Shown here: positions 33,228 through 41,378 of the stretch, one piece after another
Layout of the letters: the number at the start of each line of letters is the position of its first letter
How positions within the stretch are numbered: position 1 is the first letter of the stretch
Translations under genes and position numbers: made by a program
The notes under the pieces: model-generated
What the model was told of the DNA's origin: nothing
What the model saw: the letters and a program-made list of their open reading frames with translations, nothing else
Database searches by the model: none
NCBI RefSeq assembly: GCF_050874005.1
Contig: NZ_JBNMJV010000022.1
Location: 1 to 47,258 of the forward strand
Direction of reading: 5' to 3'
Length of the DNA: 47,258 bases
Source of the DNA: Huintestinicola sp050874005
GTDB taxonomy: Bacteria > Bacillota > Clostridia > Oscillospirales > Ruminococcaceae

Positions 33228-34040
33228 TCACCCGCCCCTGAAAGCGGTGGGCGGCATACCCGCATACCGCTTGAAAACGTGGCCGAAATAGCTCTTGTCC
33301 TCATAGCCCACCCGTCTGCCAATTTCCGCAACGGGCAGCTCGGTGTAGGCAAGAAGCTTTTTCGCCTCTCTTATGCGGATTGCGGCAATGTATTCAAAGG
33401 GGCGCATACCGGTTTTCCGTTTAAAGAGAGTGCAGAAATATTCACGTCCCACTCCCGAAAGCTGAGCCAGCTCCTCAAGAGTGATATCCGATGAATAATT
33501 CTTGTCGATATGCTCCATTGCAGGAGTGAGGATATCCTTGTTTTCATCATTTTCCTCTCTGTCACCCGAAGCGGAGAAGTAAAGCTCGTTTATCATCTCG
33601 CACAGAAGTGACGAGGCACGATGAATGCAAAGCTTATCCTTTGTCCTGATGACTCCCGAACAGCGGTGAAAGATATCCTCAAGCAGAATGAGAGAGGAAA
33701 GCTTTACGGGCGCAGAGCCGTCAAAGCCGTAGTAATCGAGGACCCCGTCTATCCCCTCCCCCGAGAAAATGACCCAGCTAAGTCCCCAGTCGCTGCCGTC
33801 TGCGGAGAAATATTCGTGAGGAATGTCTCTCGGAAGAATGACCGCCGTTCCCACAGGAAGTGAGTATTCCCTGTCCCGACAGCGTATGATGCCGCAGCCC
33901 GAAACCGTGAACATAAGCTGATGGACGCACATTCCCTGCTCTCTTATCATATGCTCCTGACTGTCGGTCGTACCGATGCCGCAGACCACGTAGGGAAGGC
34001 GCACTTCCTCGGTATTGTATGGATATTCCGCAAAATTCAT
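33228..34040 (-). CDS. AraC-family transcriptional regulator
   Basis: 270 residues: N-terminal cupin sensor (about 20-120, LMFTVSGCGIIRCRDREYSL, ILPRDIPHEYF) and a C-terminal double helix-turn-helix (about 170-268; DITLEELAQLSGVGREYFCT, FKRKTGMRPFEYIAAIRI, and YEDKSYFGHVFKRYAGMPP). Sugar-responsive AraC members have this order. It lies directly downstream of the GH31 gene in the same direction but behind a terminator, so it may control GH31 expression; that is inference. AGGGGTGAG precedes the start. Confidence 0.93.
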   Translation of the reverse strand: MNFAEYPYNTEEVRLPYVVCGIGTTDSQEHMIREQGMCVHQLMFTVSGCGIIRCRDREYSLPVGTAVILPRDIPHEYFSADGSDWGLSWVIFSGEGIDGVLDYYGFDGSAPVKLSSLILLEDIFHRCSGVIRTKDKLCIHRASSLLCEMINELYFSASGDREENDENKDILTPAMEHIDKNYSSDITLEELAQLSGVGREYFCTLFKRKTGMRPFEYIAAIRIREAKKLLAYTELPVAEIGRRVGYEDKSYFGHVFKRYAGMPPTAFRGG

Positions 34041-34068
34041 CTATCTCACCCCTATCTTGTATTTACTA

Positions 34069-34101
34069 AAACGGCTTCGGCAGAATGCGCCGAAGCCGTT
34101 T
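34069..34101 (-). terminator. Terminator after the GH31 gene
   Basis: AAACGGCTTCGGC pairs with GCCGAAGCCGTTT around a 7-base loop; on the minus strand it is followed by a short T-run. Confidence 0.8.
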
Positions 34102-34118
34102 AAATTATATCCGGTAAA

Positions 34119-36470
34119 TCAAAGCTTGATAATTACCTTGCCGCTTGCTGTAGGATTAACAGTTACAGCCTCGCCGCCTGCAACCTTAACAGAGAAGCTC
34201 TTGTCGGTATTGGTGTAGGAGACCTCAACGCTGTCGCCGTGACGTACAGCGGATATCTCAAATACCTCGTTTGCATCGGTGTCATAAACCTTTGCAGAGG
34301 TCATAACGCCCTCCTCGGGAGCATAGATAACAAACTCTGTGCCGTCAAGATAATCATACTCGAAATCTCTCTCGAACTTGCCGAAGCCGATAATGCTGTT
34401 GGGCTTTGCAAGGCAGGGCAGACCGAAGTAATCGTACTTCTGAGTGTAGAACTTGCCGCCCTCATAAACCTGACCGCTGATGATATCAGTCCAGGTTCCC
34501 TGGGGAACGTAGAATTCAACAGTACCCTGATCGTTCAGGATAGGAGCAACGAGAATATTCTCGCCGAACATATACTGCTTGTCAAGAGTAAGGCAGGCAG
34601 GCTCATTTGCAAAATCAATGACCATAGCTCTCATCATAGGAACGCCTGTGATATGAGTCTTAACAGCCTGTGACCAGATGTAAGGCATCAGCTTGCCCTT
34701 GAGCTTTGTAAAGAAGCGGAGAACGTCAACGCACTCGGTAGAACCGTCCTTATCGAAGAGCCAGGGCACACGATAGGAGGAATTTCCGTGGAGACGGGAA
34801 TGAGTGGAGAAGAGACCGAATGCAGCCCATCTCTTGTAGATATCCGCAGGAGCGGTAGCCTCAAAGCCCGACATATCGTGGCTGAAGAAGCCGAAGCCCG
34901 ACATACAGAGGGAAAGTCCGCCTCTGATAGTCTCAGCCATAGAGGTGTACTCTGCGGAGCAGTCGCCGCCCCAGTGAACGGGGAACTTCTGACCGCCAAC
35001 GGTTGCGGAACGTGCGAAAAGGCAAGCCTTGTTCTCGCCGTAGTATTCCTTGAGAACGTTGAATACAGTCTTGTTGTAGAGATATGTATAATAGTTGTGC
35101 ATTGCAATGGGGTCGGAGCCGTCGTAATACTTAACCTTTGTGGGAATTCTCTCGCCGAAGTCGGTCTTGAAGCAGTTAACGCCCATCTCGCAGAGAACTC
35201 TCAGCTTGGAAGCATACCACTCGCAGGCAGCGGGATTTGTAAAGTCAACGATAGCCATACCGGGCTGCCAAAGCTCTGCCTGGAAAACGCTGCCGTCAAG
35301 GTTCTTGATGAAATAGCCTTCCTTAACGCCCTCGTCAAAGAGTGCGGAGCGCTGTGCGATATAGGGATTTATCCATACGCATATCTCAAGGTTCTTGTCG
35401 GTCTTGAGTCTGTTAAGCATAGCGGCAGGGTCGGGGAACTGTCTCTTGTCCCACTCAAAATCGCACCACTGGAACTCTTTCATCCAGAAGCAGTCGAAGT
35501 GGAACACCTGGAGAGGGATATCTCTCTCAGCCATACCGTCAATAAAGGAAGTAACAGTCTCCTCGTCGTAATTGGTGGTAAAGGAAGTTGTGAGCCAGAG
35601 ACCGAAGGTGTATGCGGGAGGAAGAGCAGGCTTGCCTGCAAGGGTGGTATAGTTGGAAAGGACTTCGGGGATATCAGCACCGCCGATAACGAAATACTCA
35701 AGTCTCTCTCCGGGAACGGTGAAGGAAACCTTGGAAACGGTATCCGAGCATACCTCGAAGGAAACCTTGTCCGAAGAATTTACGAGAACGCCATAGCCTG
35801 TAGATGAAACATAGAAGGGAATACACTTGTATGACTGCTCGGAGCAGGTGCCGCCGTCGGAGTTCCAGGTCTCAACATTCTGACCGTTCTTAACAAAGGG
35901 AGTGAACTTCTCGCCGAAGCCGTAGAAATATTCTCCCACGTTCATAGTGAACTGCTCACGGATAAAGGTTCCTCTCTCGTCCTGAGGATAGCTCCAGAAG
36001 GTGTCGTCCTGCATAGAGTCAAGACGTGCGGAGGTCTTGAACTTGCTCTCGTTGATGACCGAAGCGCTTCTCCAGGCACCGCCTGTAAGTCTCTTGTCCT
36101 TGTAGTAATACTGAACCGACCAGCTGAACTTGCCGATAACCACTCTTGTGTCGCCGCTCTGCAGCTCCCAGCAGTCCTCCTTTTCGGTAATAGTGGGGGT
36201 GTAGCCCTGATCTTCTTCAAGCTCGAATTTGGGAGCATTGTCCAGAGCGCCCTTGAAATGGTCAATGGAGACCTTGATAACGTCCTTCTGAGTAGATGTG
36301 AAGGTGATGTCCAGGCAGGGACCGCCCAGGGTCATACCTCTGTTCTGAATGTACTGAGTGGTGGCATAAACGTTGAGACCGTTCTTAACGGGAGTGATCT
36401 CGTAAGCCTGAGAAGCGTAGTTTACCTCATAGCCACGCTGATTGAGCCAGAAGCCGTCTGCAAATTTCAT
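34119..36470 (-). CDS. yicI: Alpha-xylosidase, GH31 (YicI-like)
   Basis: 783 residues, close to YicI (772). GH31 retaining glycosidase that removes alpha-xylose, for example from xyloglucan oligosaccharides. The catalytic nucleophile is in NCFKTDFGERIPTKV (Asp about 437). The acid/base Asp lies in VHWGGDCSAEY, and SGFGFFSHDMSGFE and STHSRLHGN line the pocket. The aromatic FHFDCFWMKEFQWCDFEWD is the YicI-type substrate loop. There is no signal peptide, so it acts on imported oligosaccharides. AGGAGG lies seven bases before the ATG. A cre-like operator covers its start point and an AraC regulator lies downstream. Confidence 0.93.
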   Translation of the reverse strand: MKFADGFWLNQRGYEVNYASQAYEITPVKNGLNVYATTQYIQNRGMTLGGPCLDITFTSTQKDVIKVSIDHFKGALDNAPKFELEEDQGYTPTITEKEDCWELQSGDTRVVIGKFSWSVQYYYKDKRLTGGAWRSASVINESKFKTSARLDSMQDDTFWSYPQDERGTFIREQFTMNVGEYFYGFGEKFTPFVKNGQNVETWNSDGGTCSEQSYKCIPFYVSSTGYGVLVNSSDKVSFEVCSDTVSKVSFTVPGERLEYFVIGGADIPEVLSNYTTLAGKPALPPAYTFGLWLTTSFTTNYDEETVTSFIDGMAERDIPLQVFHFDCFWMKEFQWCDFEWDKRQFPDPAAMLNRLKTDKNLEICVWINPYIAQRSALFDEGVKEGYFIKNLDGSVFQAELWQPGMAIVDFTNPAACEWYASKLRVLCEMGVNCFKTDFGERIPTKVKYYDGSDPIAMHNYYTYLYNKTVFNVLKEYYGENKACLFARSATVGGQKFPVHWGGDCSAEYTSMAETIRGGLSLCMSGFGFFSHDMSGFEATAPADIYKRWAAFGLFSTHSRLHGNSSYRVPWLFDKDGSTECVDVLRFFTKLKGKLMPYIWSQAVKTHITGVPMMRAMVIDFANEPACLTLDKQYMFGENILVAPILNDQGTVEFYVPQGTWTDIISGQVYEGGKFYTQKYDYFGLPCLAKPNSIIGFGKFERDFEYDYLDGTEFVIYAPEEGVMTSAKVYDTDANEVFEISAVRHGDSVEVSYTNTDKSFSVKVAGGEAVTVNPTASGKVIIKL

Positions 36471-36578
36471 AATGAAAGTCCTCCTTAAAAATTGTTTATA
36501 TGTACCTTGAAAAATTGCCGTTTTTTCCTGCGGATATGCCGCAATGCCATTTGACGCACGAACAAAAACATCATCAAA

Positions 36579-36592
36579 TGTTATCGTTTACA
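36579..36592 (-). promoter_or_regulatory. cre-like operator at the GH31 start point
   Basis: TGTTATCGTTTACA fits the CcpA/LacI consensus TGWNANCGNTNWCA at every defined position. It lies just downstream of the -10 box, where a bound repressor would block initiation. Confidence 0.65.
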
Positions 36593-36620
36593 TTGTACAA
36601 CATCAACAAGGCTTTGTCAA
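36592..36620 (-). promoter_or_regulatory. Promoter of the GH31 gene
   Basis: On the minus strand TTGACA (36615-36620), 17 bp, TACAAT (36592-36597). Confidence 0.8.
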
Positions 36621-36665
36621 GGGCTTTTTGAAATTTTACAACTTATTAACATAAAAAGCTCACCC

Positions 36666-37250
36666 CTATTTCAGCATCTCGTCCTCGGGAGGATAAACCG
36701 CCGTCATACCGCAAATTTCGATGGATACCTTAAATTCAAAATAGTCAAAATCCGTATTTGTGACCTTGATCTGCACTCTTTCGAGAGCCACCCTATCATC
36801 ATTGCTCAGAAGCCCCTCAAAAGCGTGAGGATCAATAGTGCTGCTTTCGGGATCCCAGCCCTCAAAGCCCGAATCAAAATCATAACCCATAACCTCCTGC
36901 TTTGTGATGTATGTGGCAGTATGGGTGTAGTACCTCTTGGCTATCTGGCTGAAATGGATAAAGATATCGTCAAGAACGCTTTCAAATTTTTTGCTGTCTG
37001 CATTCACAGTCTCAATATTTTCCTCCGCAAGGGAGACAGCCTTGCCGTATTCGCCCAGAGCGATATGCCGTTCTATTTCTTTTTTCAGCTCATTGGAAGA
37101 GACCTTCCCCTCCTCTTCGCTGTCGGGAATAACGTCCGTTTCCATAGTATCTCCGTCCTGAATAAGCCCCTGTGCTTCATCAGCACCCGTACAGCCTGCA
37201 CAAAGTGCAAATACTGCGGCAAGCGACAATATGGCAATAATTTTTTTCAT
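36666..37250 (-). CDS. Secreted lipoprotein of unknown function
   Basis: 194 residues. Lipoprotein signal peptide MKKIIAILSLAAVFALCAGC with the lipobox LCAGC, so Cys20 should be lipidated. An acidic linker follows (about 22-50), then a helical region (about 50-110) and a C-terminal part (FEFKVSIEICGMTAVYP) with two further Cys. No known domain recognised. It has its own promoter and GAGGTGGGG before the ATG, and reads toward the GH31 gene. Confidence 0.82.
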   Translation of the reverse strand: MKKIIAILSLAAVFALCAGCTGADEAQGLIQDGDTMETDVIPDSEEEGKVSSNELKKEIERHIALGEYGKAVSLAEENIETVNADSKKFESVLDDIFIHFSQIAKRYYTHTATYITKQEVMGYDFDSGFEGWDPESSTIDPHAFEGLLSNDDRVALERVQIKVTNTDFDYFEFKVSIEICGMTAVYPPEDEMLK

Positions 37251-37280
37251 AACCCCACCTCATAATTTTAATATATTTAT

Positions 37281-37309
37281 ATCATAACACATTTTACCGA
37301 TATTTTCAA
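37281..37309 (-). promoter_or_regulatory. Promoter of the lipoprotein gene
   Basis: On the minus strand TTGAAA (37304-37309), 17 bp, TATGAT (37281-37286). Confidence 0.7.
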
Positions 37310-37347
37310 CTATTTTTTAAACATTTTATGCAGATACACGAAATTGA

Positions 37348-37380
37348 TATTTCAAACGTTTAAGACATTCTTTTGAAATA
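37348..37380 (+). promoter_or_regulatory. Inverted repeat and AAACGTTT box upstream of the surface-protein promoter
   Basis: TATTTCAAA (37348-37356) and TTTGAAATA (37372-37380) form a perfect 9-bp inverted repeat. The palindrome AAACGTTT (37354-37361) overlaps its left arm. All lie just upstream of the -35 box of the gene at 37506, so they are candidate regulator sites. Confidence 0.5.
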
Positions 37381-37398
37381 ATCTTCAAAATCTTTTAA

Positions 37399-37427
37399 TT
37401 GACAATCAGCTTACTCTATGGTATATT
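37399..37427 (+). promoter_or_regulatory. Promoter of the surface-protein gene
   Basis: TTGACA (37399-37404), 17 bp, TATATT (37422-37427). Confidence 0.8.
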
Positions 37428-37505
37428 TTATACAAAAGTCCGTTCACTTTTTTGTATCATATATGAACGAGCAAAAATATTAACATTAAGAAGGTCGTGG
37501 ATAAA

Positions 37506-38198
37506 ATGAGCATAAGATCAGTCATTAAGAAAATCATTTCCGCAGCAGGTGCGGCAGTCCTCACATTTTCCCTTTCCGCAGGAGTAAGCGCAGCAGTAAA
37601 GAATTACGATTTCGATGTGTCAAACGCCCCCGTCCTCGAGCCCTGGGCAAGCTACGCTATCGGAATGGATCATTACGATCCTACAAAAATAAACGCCGAT
37701 TCACAGGTCATCGTTTCCTATTCCTATGAGAAGCTTACCGATGAGAAGAACGAGGCGCCTGTGGAGCTTATCGTACAGAGCTGGTCATACCCCGACACCC
37801 CTATGGCAAATGCAACAGGCAGCGTCTGGGCAAAGGTAGCTCCCGCCGAATATGATGACAATCACGCAGTATTCAACTACAACGATATGGTCACTGCCTA
37901 CGGAACAGCGGATTTTTCAAAAGTCGATGCTCTCTGCATAGGCGCAACAAACGATGTTAACCTCACAATAACCAGCTGCACCATCACAAACTGCGATGAT
38001 GATATGTACGTTGAGCTGACCGATGCACAGCGTGCCGAGCAGTACAAGAACCTGCTTATAATCGTCCTTGCCTCCGCTCTTGCCATTATCGTCATAATCA
38101 TCGTGGTATTTATGATAATCCTCAAGAGAAAAACAAGCTACGCCTATGACCCCACCCTGGGCAAATACGTTAAAATGGAAAAGGGAGACAAGAAGTAA
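37506..38198 (+). CDS. Membrane-anchored extracellular protein, possible carbohydrate-binding domain
   Basis: 230 residues from the ATG at 37506 (an in-frame GTG three codons earlier is too close to the ribosome site AAGAAGG). Signal peptide MSIRSVIKKIISAAGAAVLT ending near VSAA. The outer domain (about 30-175) is rich in beta-type alternation and aromatics (VIVSYSYEKL, IVQSWSYPDTPMANATGS, VDALCIGATNDVNLTITSC) and looks like a jelly-roll binding module as seen in ruminococcal surface proteins. One C-terminal helix (about 183-210, AIIVIIIVVFMIILKRK) and a short cytoplasmic tail follow. Substrate binding is inference; the upstream AAACGTTT box is shared with the cellobiose phosphorylase promoter. 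Confidence 0.8.
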   Translation: MSIRSVIKKIISAAGAAVLTFSLSAGVSAAVKNYDFDVSNAPVLEPWASYAIGMDHYDPTKINADSQVIVSYSYEKLTDEKNEAPVELIVQSWSYPDTPMANATGSVWAKVAPAEYDDNHAVFNYNDMVTAYGTADFSKVDALCIGATNDVNLTITSCTITNCDDDMYVELTDAQRAEQYKNLLIIVLASALAIIVIIIVVFMIILKRKTSYAYDPTLGKYVKMEKGDKK

Positions 38199-38210
38199 TT
38201 TTACGCTCTC

Positions 38211-38254
38211 AAAACGCCTTCCGCAGACGGTATGCGGAGGGCGTTTTTCTTTTC
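38211..38254 (+). terminator. Terminator after the surface-protein gene
   Basis: AAAACGCC-TCCGC pairs with GCGGA-GGCGTTTT around a 9-base loop, followed by a T-run. Confidence 0.85.
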
Positions 38255-38352
38255 AAAAATTTCTGCACCATTTCTCCGCCGCAGCATAATATGAACTATG
38301 AAGGCAAGACAAAGCGGAAAAGACCTGACAGCGAAAACCGTTGTCTGGCAAA

Positions 38353-38382
38353 AGCCTTCTGAGCAGCCCGAAGGGCAAGGCT
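38353..38382 (+). other. Leader hairpin before the Cys-rich small gene
   Basis: AGCCTT pairs with AAGGCT, and an inner GCCC-GAA-GGGC hairpin is set off by a 7-base bulge. It lies 14 bases before the ribosome site of the small gene and has no T-run, so it could act in translation control or mRNA stability. Confidence 0.4.
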
Positions 38383-38412
38383 CAAATACATTTTATAAAG
38401 GAGCGTTTTTTT

Positions 38413-38526
38413 ATGAACTGCAACTGTGGATTTGGCGGAGGCAACTGCTGCTGGATTATCATCATCCTTCTCGTTCTCTTCTTCTGCTGCGGCAACGGCA
38501 GCGGTATCTGCAACCCCGGCTGCTGA
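38413..38526 (+). CDS. Cys-rich 37-residue membrane peptide
   Basis: The start is the ATG at 38413, with AAAGGAG nine bases upstream. The product begins MNCNCGFGGGNCCW, has a hydrophobic stretch IIIILLVLFF (15-24), and ends CCGNGSGICNPGC. It holds eight cysteines and eight glycines in 37 residues. The G-F-GGG-N start before a single helix recalls YjcZ-type small sporulation or membrane peptides, but the cysteines are unusual. It could bind metal or form disulfides at the surface. It has its own terminator. No function is known to me. Confidence 0.7.
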   Translation: MNCNCGFGGGNCCWIIIILLVLFFCCGNGSGICNPGC

Positions 38527-38556
38527 TTTAATATCAGCCAAGGCTTGACAGCCAAA

Positions 38557-38601
38557 TAAAAACGCCCCTGCGGGCATATGTCCGCAGGGGCTTGTTTTTT
38601 T
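38557..38601. terminator. Bidirectional terminator between the small gene and GH94
   Basis: AACGCCCCTGCGG pairs with CCGCAGGGGC-TT around an 8-base loop. A T-run follows on the plus strand and an A-run precedes it, so it can end both convergent transcripts. Confidence 0.85.
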
Positions 38602-38616
38602 ATGGAAATAAATCCA

Positions 38617-41085
38617 TCAGCCCATTACAGCAACGACTTCGTGAACGCCGCCTGTAATATCGGTGATGATGTTGCCGTCAACAGCCTTTCCGTCAACGGT
38701 AAGAGACTTGATGCCCTTGGAAATGTGGTCGGGGTTCTCGACCTTAATGTTAAAGGTTGCACCTCTGAACTGACGGGTAACGGTGTAGCCGTCCCACGCC
38801 TTGGGAATGGAGGGGTCGATCTTCAGACCGCTGTAATCGGGAATGACACCGAGGATATACTGGGAAATAGCCACAAAGTTCCAGGCAGCAGTACCTGTGA
38901 GCCAGCTGTTCTTAGCCTCTCCGAAACGCTTTGCGTCCTTACCTGCGATCATCTGAGCGTATACATAAGGCTCGGTGCGGTGGAGCTTCTCGTCCTCCTG
39001 ATATGCGGGAGCAATTCTTGTGTAGTAGTCAAATGCCACGTCGCCCATACCTGCGTATGCGGCAGCGCACATTATCCAAGCATTGTTGTGGCAGAAGATA
39101 CCTGCGTTCTCCTTGTATCCGCCGGGATATGTGGAGATCTCGCCGTACTCAACGATATATTTTGTAAATGCGGGGTTGTTGAGAACAAGACCGTGCTCTG
39201 TGCCGAGATACTTCTCGATGCTTGCCATAGTCTTTTCTGTAAACTCCTTGCCGCCGATATCGGACATAATGCAGAAGCCCTGGGGTTCGATGAAGATCTT
39301 GCCCTCTTCGTTCTCGTGAGAGCCCACCTTCTTGCCGTATGCGTCATATGCACGGAGGAACCACTCGCCGTCCCAGCCGTAGTCGATGATAGCCTGCTTC
39401 ATCTTGTCTATCTCAGCCTGAGCCTTGTCAGCCTCGGCATTGTCGCCCATTCTGCGGCAAAGCTCAACATACTCGGGTCCGATGTAGGTAAACATACCTG
39501 CGATCATTACGGACTCGGCAGTCTGCTCGTTGAGAGGTGCGCCTGTCTCGGGGTCAACTTCCTTGGCAATGTTGCTTGCGGTGTTCTGGAAGCTCTCGCC
39601 GGGAACACGTGAGAAGCAGTTAAGGTTAAGACAGTCGTTCCAGTCGGCACGTCCGATAAGAGGCAGACCGTGAGAACCCTTGTTGTTTACAACGTGATAG
39701 AAGCTTCTCTTCAGGTGGTCAAGCAGGGGCTGTGCAAGAGCGGGGTCGTTCTTGTAGTCCACCATTTCGTTAAGTATGCCGTAATCGCCTGTCTCCTTGA
39801 TGTATGCGGCTGTGGAAAGTATCATCCACAGAGGATCGTCGTTGAAGTTTGTGCCTGCGGCGTCGTTGCCCTTCTTGGTAAGGGGCTGATACTGATGATA
39901 GTTTCCGCCGTCCTCAAGCTGAGTAGCGGCAATATCGAGAATTCTCTCTCTTGCTCTCTCGGGTATCTGATGAACAAAGCCCAGAATATCCTGGTTGGAG
40001 TCACGGAAGCCCATACCACGTCCGATACCGCTCTCAAAGTAAGATGCGGAACGGGAAAGGTTGAATGTTACCATACACTGGTACTGGTTCCAGATATTTA
40101 CCTGTCTGTTGAGCTTCTCGTCTGGAGAAGAAATGGTGTACTTGGAAAGGAGAGCGTCCCAGGTCTCTTTCAGCTCTGCAAGAGCAGCGTCAGCCTTTTC
40201 TGCTGTGTCGAACTTCTTCATCATCTCATACGCTCTTGACTTGTTCATAGAGCCGTCGGCGTTGAACTTCTCCTCATAGGGATTTTCAACATAGCCCAGA
40301 ACATAAACGAGAGTCTTTGTCTCGCCTGCCTCGAGGGTGATTTTCTTGAAGTGGGAAGCAACGGGAGACCAGCCGTCTGCAACGGAGTTCTTAGGCTCGC
40401 CGGAGAAAACGGTCTCGGGGTCGGCAAAATCGTTGTAAATGCTGCCCATAAAGGTCTCTCTGTCGGTATCGAAGCCGTCGATAGGCTCGTTTACGGTGTA
40501 GAAAGCAAAGTGGTTTCTTCTTTCCTTGTACTCGGTCTTGTGGTATATGGTGCTGCCCTCTATCTCCACCTCGCCTGTGTTAAAGTTTCTCTGGAAGTTA
40601 GAGCAGTCGTCCTGAGCGTCCCAGAGGCACCACTCAACAAAGGAGAAGAGCTTGAAGGACTTCTTTTCATTGCTCTCGTTTTTGAGAACTACCTTCTGTA
40701 CCTCGCCTGTGAAATTCTGAGGAACGAAGAATGTTACCTCTGCGGAAAGGCCGTTCTTTTTGCCCTTGATGACAGTATATCCCATACCGTGGCGGCATAC
40801 ATACTCATCAAGCTCGGTCTTTACGGGAGACCAGCCGGGATTCCACACGGTGCCGTTGTCGTTTATGTAGAAATAGCGTCCGCCTGCGTCTGCGGGAACG
40901 TTGTTGTAGCGGTAACGGGTAATTCTTGCAAGACGGGCGTCCTTATAGAAGCTGTAGCCGCCTGCTGTGTTGGAGATAAGGCTGAAAAAGTCCTGTGTGC
41001 CGAGATAGTTTATCCAGGGATAAGGGGTCTTTGGAGATGTAATGACATACTCCTTGTTAGCGTCATCAAAGAAACCGAATTTCAT
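38617..41085 (-). CDS. Cellobiose phosphorylase, GH94
   Basis: 822 residues, the length of ruminococcal and clostridial cellobiose phosphorylases (about 810). It cleaves cellobiose with phosphate to alpha-glucose-1-phosphate and glucose, saving ATP. The N-terminal beta-sandwich starts MKFGFFDDANKEYVI. The (alpha/alpha)6 domain has RGMGFRDSNQDILGFVHQIP with the catalytic Asp, GADWNDCLN-type phrase IGRADWNDCLNLN, and NNAGIFCHNNAWIMCAAAY-like AGIFCHNNAWIMCAAA. Cytoplasmic, no signal peptide. GAGG lies eight bases before the ATG. Its promoter is flanked by two AAACGTTT operators. Cellodextrin phosphorylase is a close alternative, but length and N-terminus favour cellobiose. Confidence 0.94.
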   Translation of the reverse strand: MKFGFFDDANKEYVITSPKTPYPWINYLGTQDFFSLISNTAGGYSFYKDARLARITRYRYNNVPADAGGRYFYINDNGTVWNPGWSPVKTELDEYVCRHGMGYTVIKGKKNGLSAEVTFFVPQNFTGEVQKVVLKNESNEKKSFKLFSFVEWCLWDAQDDCSNFQRNFNTGEVEIEGSTIYHKTEYKERRNHFAFYTVNEPIDGFDTDRETFMGSIYNDFADPETVFSGEPKNSVADGWSPVASHFKKITLEAGETKTLVYVLGYVENPYEEKFNADGSMNKSRAYEMMKKFDTAEKADAALAELKETWDALLSKYTISSPDEKLNRQVNIWNQYQCMVTFNLSRSASYFESGIGRGMGFRDSNQDILGFVHQIPERARERILDIAATQLEDGGNYHQYQPLTKKGNDAAGTNFNDDPLWMILSTAAYIKETGDYGILNEMVDYKNDPALAQPLLDHLKRSFYHVVNNKGSHGLPLIGRADWNDCLNLNCFSRVPGESFQNTASNIAKEVDPETGAPLNEQTAESVMIAGMFTYIGPEYVELCRRMGDNAEADKAQAEIDKMKQAIIDYGWDGEWFLRAYDAYGKKVGSHENEEGKIFIEPQGFCIMSDIGGKEFTEKTMASIEKYLGTEHGLVLNNPAFTKYIVEYGEISTYPGGYKENAGIFCHNNAWIMCAAAYAGMGDVAFDYYTRIAPAYQEDEKLHRTEPYVYAQMIAGKDAKRFGEAKNSWLTGTAAWNFVAISQYILGVIPDYSGLKIDPSIPKAWDGYTVTRQFRGATFNIKVENPDHISKGIKSLTVDGKAVDGNIITDITGGVHEVVAVMG

Positions 41086-41219
41086 TGAACATACCTCATT
41101 TTCTTAATTTTTGAAGCCCACCCGTTTTCGGGGTGTATTATGCCGATTTCGCCGCAAAAAAGCTTCCTCTCCGATAAAATTCCTATGTTTTCTGCAGCGC
41201 TGTGCATATTGCTTATATT

Positions 41220-41247
41220 ATTTTACCATATTAAACGTTTTAATTCA
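41220..41247 (-). promoter_or_regulatory. Promoter of the cellobiose phosphorylase gene
   Basis: On the minus strand TTGAAT (41242-41247), 16 bp, TAAAAT (41220-41225). The operator at 41231-41240 fills the spacer. Confidence 0.6.
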
Positions 41248-41290
41248 ACTGTAATGTGTCATTTGTGCATAACAAATTATTTAAACGTTT
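41231..41290. promoter_or_regulatory. Two LacI-type operators 50 bp apart
   Basis: TTAAACGTTT occurs at 41231-41240 and again at 41281-41290. Both contain the palindrome AAACGTTT with the central CG typical of LacI/GalR-family sites. The first sits between the -35 and -10 boxes; the second lies upstream of the -35. A repressor could bridge the two by looping. Confidence 0.6.
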
Positions 41291-41312
41291 TTTGTGCATT
41301 TGGTACAAAATG

Positions 41313-41354
41313 AAAAAGCGGCATATCGGGAAAAACAAATCCCCGATATGCCGC
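41313..41354 (-). terminator. Terminator after the MATE gene
   Basis: GCGGCATATCGGG pairs with CCCGATATGCCGC; on the minus strand it is followed by TTTTT. It separates the MATE gene from the GH94 promoter. Confidence 0.85.
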
Positions 41355-41378
41355 ACATATAACACACGCAGATACGTA

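Noticed and set aside
34788..35807. Plus-strand ORF (339 codons) opposite the GH31 gene
   Set aside because: Shadow of the GH31 coding strand; no domain or ribosome site.
38578..39612. Long plus-strand ORF (344 codons) opposite the GH94 gene
   Set aside because: It lies antisense to a gene with full GH94 homology, has no ribosome site, and reads as Leu/Val/Cys-rich sequence typical of the reverse strand of such genes.
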